This document shows, one piece after another, positions 55,364-64,000 of a stretch of 64,000 bases of DNA. Each line of letters opens with the position of its first letter. Position 1 is the stretch's first letter. The notes beneath the pieces were generated by a model, which was not told the DNA's origin, ran no database searches, and saw only the letters and a program-made list of their open reading frames with translations. Source of the stretch: Cymbidium sinense (taxonomy: Eukaryota; Streptophyta; Magnoliopsida; Asparagales; Orchidaceae); NCBI GenBank assembly GCA_021442155.1, contig CM038215.1:1636976-1700975 (forward strand). The letters are read 5' to 3'. The position numbers and the translations under genes are program-made.

Positions 55364-56020
55364 ATGGAAGAGGAGTTGAATCAATTTGTAAGAAATGATG
55401 TTTGGGAATTAGTCCCAAGAACCCAAGATCAAAATGTCATTGGAACAAAATGGATCTTTAGGAATAAGCTAGATGATTCAGGTTGTATTGTTAGAAATAA
55501 AGCTAGGTTAGTTACACAAGGGTACACACAAGTTGAAGGTATAGATTTTGAGGAATCATTTGCACCCGTAGCAAGACTAGAAGCTATCAGGTTACTCCTT
55601 GCTTATGCTTGTTTTAGAAATTTTAAACTTTTTCAAATGGATGTCAAAAGTGCATTTTTGAATGGATTTATCAACCAAAATGTATTTGTAGAGCAACCAC
55701 CTGGATTTGAGAGCCTTGATTGTCCAAATCATGTGTATAAATTAAAGAAAGCCTTATATGGTTTAAAACAGGCTCCTCGTGCTTGGTATGATAGGTTAAG
55801 TAACTTTTTGATAGATCATGGATTTAGAAAGGGTAGAGTAGATACCACCTTATTCCTTAAGAGCATAGATGATGATTTGATTGTGGTACAAGTGTATGTA
55901 GATGATATATTATTTGGAAGTACAAATGAATCTTTATGCCATGAGTTCTCATCTTTGATGTCTAAAGAGTTTGAAATGAGTATGATGGGAGAACTTAATT
56001 TTTTCTTAGGTCTCAAGTGA
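55364..56020 (+). pseudogene. Copia reverse transcriptase (long open fragment)
   Basis: A 218-residue open stretch covering most of the reverse transcriptase domain. It contains [16 protein letters not shown], a [17 protein letters not shown] segment, [29 protein letters not shown] (first catalytic aspartate, residue 93) and [22 protein letters not shown] is at residues 178-181, and it ends [10 protein letters not shown]. All three catalytic aspartates are present. The frame breaks at 56020, after which coding continues in another frame (56021-56180, [20 protein letters not shown]). It is the best preserved part of the element, but the polyprotein it belongs to is interrupted on both sides. 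Confidence 0.92.
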
Positions 56021-56187
56021 AGCAACAAGAAAATGGCACATTCATTTGTCAAACTAAGTATACAAATGAATTACTTGAGAGGTTTGACATGAAAAGATTT
56101 AAATCTAGTAAAACTCCTATGAGCCCATCTACAAAATTGGATTTAGATGAATTAAGAAAATCTGTTGATCAAAAACTATAAAGGAGT

Positions 56188-56800
56188 ATGATAGGTTCAC
56201 TTTTATACCTTGCTGCTAGTAGGCCTGATATTATGTTTGCTGTTTATTTATGTGCTCATTTTCAGGCCAACCCGAAAGAATCTCATTTAATAGCAGTCAA
56301 GAGTATCTTTCGGTATTTGATAGGCACTACTAGGTTAGGTTTATGGTATCCTAAAAATTCTTTATCATGTGATTTGGTTGCTTATTACGATGTGATTTTG
56401 AGATGCAAAGTAGATAGAAAAAGTACATCTGGCACATGTCATTTTTTAGGATCATCACTTTTGTCTTGGTCATCTAGGAAACAAAATTATGTAGCTTTAT
56501 CCACTCTGAGTACATAGTGAGTTGTTGCTCAGTCCTTTGGTTAAAGCAACAATTAGAAGATTTTGGTATTAAGCAAGATCACATTCTAGTTCGGTGTGAC
56601 AATACTAGTGCTATTAGTTTGACTAAAATCCTATCCAAAGACTCATAAACCAAGCATATAGAAATTAGACATCATTTTATTAGGGATCATGTTTTGAAAG
56701 GTGATGTTAATATTAATTTTATTAAGATATTTTTACAAAACCCTTACGGAAAGAACGTTTTGTACTTTAAGATGCTTGGAATGTTAGATCCTAATATTTA
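56188..56800 (+). pseudogene. Broken copia RNase H
   Basis: Open at 56188-56517 with MIGSLLYLAASRPDIMFAVY, then VDRKSTSGTCHFLGSSLLSW and KQNYVALSTLST. The tag after this is a stop where EAEY is normal. It continues after a shift with CCSVLWLKQQLEDFGI, RCDNTSAISLTK (active-site aspartate) and KHIEIRHHFIRDHVLKGDV, all hallmarks of copia RNase H, to about 56800. The expected ADWAG-type segment is degraded to AYYDVILR. Inactive. Confidence 0.88.
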
Positions 56801-57018
56801 AAATTGTATGTAGTTTGTTCTCACTTTTGATGTTGTCAAAAGGGGAGAAGAGTAAAATGTTGGTTAATATTAAGTATATTTAATGCATACATTTAGGGGA
56901 GCAACATTATTCATCTCTATGCATAAATTTCTTTTAATAGAATTTCTTTCAAAAACTATGATGAAAGGTCAATTTGCACCTTCATCAAAATCAATACCAA
57001 CATTAGTTTGTCATCATC
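56801..57018 (+). other. Copia 3' internal noncoding segment
   Basis: Follows RNase H and precedes LTR 2. From about 56890 (ATTTAGGGGAGCAACATTAT) it is duplicated at 59087-59215 before LTR 3. Confidence 0.8.
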
Positions 57019-57028
57019 AAAAGGGGAG
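57019..57028 (+). promoter_or_regulatory. Polypurine tract before LTR 2
   Basis: AAAAGGGGAG, two bases before TGTTGG. The same sequence is at 59216-59225 before LTR 3. Confidence 0.8.
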
Positions 57029-57030
57029 AT

Positions 57031-59076
57031 TGTTGGCTTAGCCTCATGTTCAATTTGATTAATTTTGATGATAACAAACAAATGCTTGGATGTTCTAATG
57101 AATATTTTTATGTGTTTTAGATATATCAATTGCTAATTACATATCCAATACATCTCACAAATTGTTGAAGAGAATTAAAAAAGAATGAAAGGGATAATGT
57201 GAAGCTCATGATTTTAGGTTATATGACTATTCATGAGTTCTTTGGCATGAATCAATTTGCTCACAACACATACTATTTTAATGAGGTTAATTTATATAAA
57301 TCTTTATTTAATTAACATTCAATTATATGTTTTTTTTCTACATAGCAATAAAATTGTCAAAGTAATAAATGATCATAACTATTAAGTATAATTATTTTAT
57401 TTACTTAATATAATTAGTATTTTAATTTAACTTGCTGGTTATATGATAACTAACATATTTATGATTATATATAAATTATATCATAATTTTAAATGTCACA
57501 TGTCAAAATTAACAAAAATATATAAAATTTTGTATTTTAGCCAAAGTCATTGTTTAATCAAAAATTCATATCTGATTTTATCTCCATCGGATTCCTTGGA
57601 TTTTTTTTTCCTTTAAAATAAGGGGTTACATGACCCACTTTGCATTAAAATTGAATTTATGATAATTTTTTAAACATTACCTAATTTTAATAATGGATGC
57701 ATGCTACATGCTTTGAATATATTAAGAGCTACATTTGATTACTTTTGACTTTCCCATGTGAATAGCAATTTTGCTGCTAAATTTAATATTTATTTAACAT
57801 AAATTATATTTTTATTGAATATTAAATTATCATGATAGCATGAGGTTTGTATAATATATTTCTTTGAAATAATTTTTAAATGACCTTCTTGCCTATAAAT
57901 AGCCCTCATTCTCTTCATGAAAGCATCCCTCATTCAAAATTCAAAATCTCTCCAGCAAATCTAAGAAAAATCTCTTAAATGTTCCTTCCAAGTGTTCTCC
58001 AAATATTGCAAGATCAAATCCTTGGTTTGGAAGCTTCAACATCTTCAACAAGCAAGCCTTTTAAATTACTTGAGTTGTTTTCTTGATCTTAATACTTCTT
58101 AGTTGTTCATGCTATTTTCACCATCCATTTCTTCTTTCTAATTTATACTTTTTTGATTAGTCTTTGAACATTGGTTTTCACATCAAAGTTTCTCAATCAT
58201 TTTTTTTGTGAAAAACTCTTGTGATAATTTGTAGGATCTATTTCAACTTGAAATTTTTAGCTTTCTACAAATTTCTTTTGGTTTCTTGAAATATTTCTTC
58301 TTTGGTCTTATTTTGAAAGATCATTTATTCTTAGATCTATTTTAGAAGTATATTTTAAGCATTTTAAAATAAATTATTGTGCTGAAATTATTTTCATATT
58401 TGCTAGATCTCTCTTTTTAATTGAAAGCTTACTAGCCAATACTTATTTTTTTATTTTGTGATCATTAGCATTAATTGAAAGAATCTTTTGGTTAAAATAA
58501 ATTACTCCTTGCTGAAATTTATTTTATTATAAAAAAAATAATATTGTGAATTTATTTTGAAATCATTTTGTATTATTCTACAAATTATAATAACATAAAC
58601 ATCTAGTAAGATCACTTTAAGATATTTATTTTTATTAAGTGAGCATTTTGCCTTGCCAAATTTTTTAAGTTGTAAAGTGATCATTTATAAGTTGTGAGAT
58701 CACTTTTTGAATTTGATTGCTTGGTATATTTGTGAGAGATTTACTTTATCAAAATTTATTATTTTGTATTTTTTTGTGTTGTAAAATTTATTTTGGGGTT
58801 GTACTTGCCCCTTTGTAGGAACATATTGTTGTAGGGGTTGTATTATAGGAGAGTACTTTTGTAAACCATTTTTCATTTAGTGGATTCCTAGCGGTGGTGG
58901 CGTGGGCTAGGGTTTGGGTTTAAACCACGTAAAATCGTGTGCCTCTTGTCTCTATTTACTTTATTGTATTTTTATTTTTCTGCATTTAGAATTATATCTT
59001 ATCATTATAAAATCAAAATCTAATTTTCTATTTAAAAATTAAAATTTAAGTTTTGAAAATTTTAATATTACCCAAT
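57031..59076 (+). repeat. LTR 2 of the copia element (3' end deleted)
   Basis: Begins TGTTGGCTTAGCCTCATGTT and tracks LTR 1 with small indels. It breaks off after TATTACCCAATT, missing the final about 30 bp (the GGTGCTATAGTGTCTCACA end), and runs directly into internal 3' sequence. TATA box at 57894. Confidence 0.9.
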
Positions 59077-59227
59077 TTTTTTAATATTTAGGGGGAGCAA
59101 CATTATTCATCTCATATGCATAAATTTCTTTTAATAGAATTTCTTTCAAAAACTATGATGAAAGGTCAATTTGCACCTTCATCAAAATCAATACCAACAT
59201 TAGTTTGTCATCATCAAAAGGGGAGAT
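59077..59227 (+). other. Leftover internal 3' segment between LTR 2 and LTR 3
   Basis: Nearly the same as 56880-57030, ending in the polypurine tract AAAAGGGGAG. It shows that a second internal region once lay here and was almost wholly deleted. Confidence 0.9.
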
Positions 59228-61234
59228 TGTTGGCTTTAGCCTCATGTTCAATTTGATTAATTTTGATGATAACAAACAAATGCTTGATGTTCTAATGAAT
59301 ATTTTTATGTGTTTTAGATATATCAATTGCTAATTACATATCCAATACATCTGAATTGTTAGAAGAAATTGCAAGAATAAAAGAATGAAAGGGATAATGT
59401 GGTCGATGATTTTAGGTTATATGACTATTCATATGAGTTCTTTGGCATGAATCAATTTGCTATACCACATATAAATTTTTATATTAAACATTCAATTATA
59501 TGTTTTTTTACATAGCAATAAAATTGTCAAAGTAATAAATGATCATAACTATTAAGTATAATTATTTTATTTACTTAATATAATTAGGTATTTTAATTTA
59601 ATTTGCTGGTTATATATGATAACATATTTATGATTATATATAAATTATATCATAATTTTTAAATGTCACATGTCAAAATTAACAAAATATATAAAATTTT
59701 GTATTTTAGCCAAAGTCATTGTTTAATCAAAAATTCATATCGATTTTATCTCCATCAGTTCCTTGGATTTTTTCCTTTAAAATAAGTGGTTACATGACCC
59801 ACTTTGCATTAAAATTGAATTTATTATAATTTTTAAACATTACCTAATTTTAATAATGGATGCATGCATGCTTTGAATATATTAAGAGCTACATTTAATT
59901 ACTTTTGACTTTCCCATGTGAATAGCTGAATTTTTGCTGCTAAATTTAATATTTATTTAACATAAATTATATTTTTATTGAATATTAAATTATCACATGA
60001 TAGCATGAGGTTTGTATAATATATTTCTTTGAAATAATTTTTTAAATGACCTTCTTGCCTATAAATAGCCCTCATTCTCTTCATGAAAGCGTCCCTCATT
60101 CAAAATTCAAAATCTCTCCAGCAAATCTAAGAAAAATCTCTTAAATGTTCCTTCCAAGTGTTCTCCAAATATTCAAGATCAAATCCTTGGTTTGGAAGCT
60201 TCAACATCTTCAAGCAAGCAAGCCTTTTAATTCTTGATCTTAATACTTCTTAGTTGTTCATGCTATTTTCACCATCCATTTCTTCTTTCTAATTTATACT
60301 TTTGGTGGATTAGTCTTTGAACATTGGTTTTCACATCAAAGTTTCTCAATCATTTTTTTTGTGAAAAACTCTTGTGATAATTGTAGGATCTATTTCAACT
60401 TGCTGAAATTTTTAGCTTCCTACAAATTTCTTTTGGTTCTTGAAATATTTCTTCTTTGGTCTTATTTTGAAAGATCATTTATTCTTAGATCTATTTTAGA
60501 AGTATATTTTAAGCATTTTAAAATAAATTATTGTGCTGAAATTATTTTCATATTTGCTAGATCTCTCTTTTAATTGAAAGCTTTAGCCAATACTTATTTT
60601 TTTTTATTTGTGATCATTAGCATTAATTGAAAGAATCTTTTGGTTAAAATAAATTACTCCTTGCTGAAATTTATTTTAAAAAGAATATTGTGAATTTATT
60701 TTGAAATCATTTTGTATTATTCTACAAATTATAATAACATAAACATCCTAGTAAGATCACTTTAAGATATTTATTTTTATTAAGTGAGCATTTTGCCTTG
60801 CCAAATTTTTTAAGTTATAAAGTGATCATTTATAAGTTGTGAGATCACTTTTGAATTTGATTGTATATTTGTGAGATTTACTTTATCAAAATTTATTATT
60901 TTGTATTTTTTTGTGTTGTAAAATTTATTTTGAGATTGTACTTGCTTGTAGGGAGTACATATTGTTGTAGGGGTTAGCCCATTATAGGGAGTACTTAGTA
61001 ACCATTTTCATTTAGTGGAATCTAGCCGGGTGGCTAAAGTGGGCGGCGGTTTGGGGTTTGGCTAACCACGTAAAAAAATTTGCCTCTCTATTTACTTTAT
61101 TGTATTTTTATTTTTCTGCATTTAGAATTATATCTTATCATTATAAAATCAAAATCTAATTTTCTATTTAAAATTAAAATTTAAGTTTTGAAAATTTTAA
61201 TATTACCCATTCTTGGGTGCTATAGTGTCTCACG
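59228..61234 (+). repeat. LTR 3 of the copia element
   Basis: Begins TGTTGGCTTTAGCCTCATGT and ends GGTGCTATAGTGTCTCACG, one base from the LTR 1 end. It has more short deletions than LTR 2, for example around 59460, 60225 and 60865. TATA box at 60060. The 70-codon frame at 60361-60573 is by-product. Confidence 0.92.
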
Positions 61235-61239
61235 GTATA
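61235..61239. repeat. Target-site duplication of the copia element, right
   Basis: GTATA, identical to 49991-49995. Confidence 0.82.
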
Positions 61240-61364
61240 TTATTGTTCTAATTATTCTATAAATATTGATATAATCATATTGTGTTTACACCATATATTT
61301 TAGATTATATGATATTTTTTATATTTTGGTGAACTTTTAAAAATTTATAAAATTAATTATAATA

Positions 61365-61480
61365 AGTTGAGAGCATTACACTAATGATATATAAACAAGA
61401 GGTCTTGGGTTCAAGTCTTGCACATGAGTTGTGTGTGTGAGTTTGCGATTAAATTAGCTCAAATGTCTTACAAAAAAAAA
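61365..61480 (+). mobile_element. Candidate tRNA-derived SINE, short
   Basis: AAGTTGAGAGCATTACACTA (A-box-like), followed by GGTCTTGGGTTCAAGTC (B box, about 61402), gives a tRNA-like head. A short body ends in a run of nine A at about 61471. Target duplication was not fixed. Confidence 0.55.
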
Positions 61481-61529
61481 CAAGTTGGTTAAAGGTTTAC
61501 ATGTCATATATTAATGAGGGGTTTTTCTT

Positions 61530-62283
61530 TAATTTACAGCTATGTATTTCAGCTATTTTGATCAAATATAATAAAATAATAAATGTACACTAATATATCT
61601 TATAAATAAGATATTTTTAATGAGTAAATAGCTATATACTTGTGACATAATATTAAAATTCTCACTATATCAAAAGTACAACAATTTACTCTAAATTTAT
61701 AAGATTTTTTTTCTTATATATAGTGTTATGTATTTTAAATTTTTTATCAATTTTTTAGTAAAATATTGATTATAGATTAGTACACTTTACAATCAAGAAA
61801 TTTTTTGAGTACATAGTCATTAACTTGTGATATAATATCAAAATTATAAATAACATTAATATTAGACACTTATATTCTCCGTATTATTTCATTTATTAAG
61901 TTTATAATTATGTATTTACATAATTTTAATCAAATATATAGTAAAATAATGAGTACACTAATATATTTTTATAAAATATGTATTTTATGAGAATTTAGCT
62001 ATATACTTATAATATGATCATCAAATTTCCAATAAAATGATATGTACACATCTTTTTACTCTATATTTATGAAAAATTTATATTCATTATAGCTATTTAC
62101 TTCAATATTTTGATTAAATATTCAATAAAATATTGAGTACACACCCATACAATTTATATTTAATGAATATTTTCTAAATACATAGCTATGGACACATGAT
62201 ATGATATCAAAATTTTTAATAAGGCTATAAGAACATACTTATGTTATATACTCTATATATTAATGAGATTTTTTTATTAATGG

Positions 62284-62320
<37 letters not shown>

Positions 62321-62390
62321 AAATAATTTGATTAAATGATCAATATAATATTGAGTACATACCTAAATATTTACAAATAAGGTGAGAATA
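61530..62390. repeat. AT-rich tandem satellite, ~185-bp monomer
   Basis: (A/T)TAGCTAT..ACTTGTGA(C/T)ATAATAT and variants recur at about 61628, 61813, 61995 and 62182. Each is followed by a TTTTGAT(C/T)AAATAT..AATAAAATA(A/T)TGAGTACAC block. Spacing is 182-187 bp; about 4.5 units. Confidence 0.78.
62283..62320. repeat. (TA)n(TG)n microsatellite
   Basis: A TA run passes directly into a TG run inside the last satellite unit. Confidence 0.92.
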
Positions 62391-63270
62391 TTTTGGCCTT
62401 ATAATAAATAAATAATTTACCATGTGATATATCTTTTGCACTAAATCTAATAAATATTTCAATTTCCTTTAATATATTTAAATTTAATTAATTATTATTG
62501 AGCACTATAAGATTTTAATTTATTTATTTTAAAATATTTTAAGAACTCAAAATTTCACCTTTTCTTCTAGCAAAATTTATAGAAATATGAACTTTTTTAA
62601 ATGTATTTCTGAGCAACATCTTGCTATTCTTTAGTGAATAGCCTTATCTTCATAAGACCAATTGTAAACTCACTTTATCTGATTATAATTTTTAAGAATT
62701 CTCTATAAATCCTCATTCTAGTATTTTGGAAGGACATTGAGGAGAGTGAGGTGAACCGATGCCTTTTCACTGACTTCTATTTCAGTTTCTTTATATACGC
62801 AATTTCATCCTCAGAGCCTAATTCTGCCGAAAAGTTTTGATAAATTTGAAAGAAGAAAACTATGCTTGTTCTCATGATGGATCTTTCTTTAGAATAAATC
62901 TAAATTTTTCAATAGATTTTTCAAGAGGTTATCCTAAAATTCTTTAGCCAAAGTAACATACCTTCAATACAACTATAGAAGCATTTATCATATCCATTCA
63001 TAAACCTTAAACCATTTAATACATCTTTTTTAGGAGATATATAGAGAATCTTATCTTCTCAATTCCAAATAAAAATATCTATTATTTGAAATGATAATGA
63101 ATAACCTTTTTATATGGACATTAGTATAAGACTCATTAAATGATTTTTATCTTTTAAAATATCTTGAAATTGTATCTATTTGTTCTTCCAATGGGTAGCT
63201 TTTCTTAAAATTATTTGGTTCATTCAATTATAAATTTTTAAATTTTTCAATTGATTTCCTTTTGTGATAT
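62391..63270. other. AT-rich stretch without a visible gene
   Basis: No coding sequence or element end was recognised. A hidden AT-rich coding relic cannot be excluded. Confidence 0.35.
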
Positions 63271-63780
63271 TTTTGAGAAGCTAATTTTGTCTATTGTTGA
63301 CAAGGTTCTTTTGATATATATTTACTTTTTACTATACTTTTTTTGAGCCAATGCTTCTTATTCTTAGTGAAGATAACATTTTATTAATTATCACTCTCAG
63401 AATGTTTGAGACACTTTAATAATCTTCTCTATGAGAAGTATTTAAAAAGTTAACTTTATCATCTCAAATAAAGACTAGATATAAACTTAATCAATCTAGT
63501 CATAAAATTTGAAACTTCTTAATAGATTTTCTTGTTAGGAGCTCCTTAAGAAGCTAATTTTATTACCTCTTTTACTGAAGGTCTTTTGATTTAGTACAAA
63601 TTGTTTATTTAAAAAACATTGAGAAGCCAATTCTATTTATTATCTTGATAAGTAATATTTTACTATAATACAAATTTTCTTTCTCAAAAAAATCTTTTAA
63701 AAACTAATTTTGTCATTTCTAATAAGATAAAATTTCACCTTGATGATCAATATTTCTTGCAGATATAGTGCCAATTTTAA
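63271..63780. repeat. Weak ~75-100-bp degenerate repeat
   Basis: GAGAAGC(T/C)AATT(T/C)T and variants recur near 63275, 63345, 63445, 63549, 63622 and 63700, each preceded by a CTTTTGA or TTTCTC segment. Confidence 0.45.
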
Positions 63781-64000
63781 GAATGGATTTTCTTGATCAC
63801 TTTGATGATGGAAATTAATTTTTAATTCTTAATCATTCATGTTGAGTTTTCAATTTAATCTTATAATTTGTCTAGGTTACCAAAAACTATTAGTTTAAAT
63901 TTCAATCAAGTTTAATTAAAGTTTTTATTTATGGTGTGTAACCTTATTAACTTGCTCTTGAGATAATGTCTTTAAAAATTCTCATTTTCGTGGTAAAGTT
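63781..64000. other. AT-rich end of window
   Basis: Nothing recognised. Confidence 0.3.

Larger units (their letters stand above)
49996..61234 (+). mobile_element. Ty1/copia retrotransposon with three LTRs (tandem, rearranged)
   Basis: LTR (49996-52094), internal gag-pol (52095-57030), LTR (57031-59076), 151 bp of repeated internal 3' sequence, LTR (59228-61234), all flanked by GTATA. Gene order gag, protease, integrase, reverse transcriptase, RNase H defines Ty1/copia. LTRs of about 2 kb and extra sequence after pol suggest a SIRE/Maximus-like lineage, but that assignment is tentative. All proteins are broken. Confidence 0.92.

Overview
The window is nuclear DNA of a flowering plant. The evidence is Arabidopsis-type telomeric heptamers (TTTAGGG), one intact plant S-adenosylmethionine synthetase gene, and Ty1/copia, Ty3/gypsy, hAT, MITE and SINE-like elements. 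A monocot is a reasonable guess from the synthetase sequence and the glycine-rich-protein fragments, but I cannot prove it. Only one gene looks functional; the rest is repeats and transposable-element remains. Outside the synthetase CDS and one GC-rich element the DNA is very AT-rich.

1-27,310: a large interstitial block of degenerate telomere-like repeats (TTTAGGG on the + strand throughout) alternating with T-rich blocks built from TTTATTTTA and TTTAGG. Set into it are two Ty3/gypsy (Tat-type) pol fragments (1441-3950 and 11655-13916) with the same left breakpoint. There are also five minus-strand, 5'-truncated, poly(A)-ended pieces of a glycine-rich RNA-binding protein (GRP) gene (8541-17829). 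A 5.1-kb hAT transposon with a perfect 8-bp target duplication sits at 20687-25803. Noncoding tandem repeats of about 400 bp and 350 bp fill 4250-8090.

27,311-39,326: a gag fragment of a Ty3-type element, then noncoding AT-rich DNA with several local tandem repeats (about 175 bp at 28.96 kb, about 260 bp at 31.5 kb, about 185 bp at 35.3 kb) and two MITEs.

39,327-45,011: a complete non-autonomous LTR element. It has LTRs of about 1.0 kb, target duplication ATATC and a primer-binding-like site. Its GC-rich internal region of about 3.6 kb is made of tandem repeats and has no recognisable retroviral-type domain.

45,012-49,990: a SINE-like copy, then the S-adenosylmethionine synthetase gene (TATA box near 46871, 5' UTR intron 46967-47645, uninterrupted 394-codon CDS 47655-48839), then a MITE of the same family as the one at 37,979.

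49,991-61,239: a Ty1/copia element flanked by GTATA, carrying three LTRs. The layout is LTR, decayed gag-pol, LTR, a short leftover of internal 3' sequence, LTR. It is best read as a tandem element formed by recombination, whose second internal region was then deleted.

61,240-64,000: a SINE-like copy and AT-rich tandem repeats, with no gene. The window reads as a repeat-dominated, possibly old subtelomeric or rearranged region next to one housekeeping gene.
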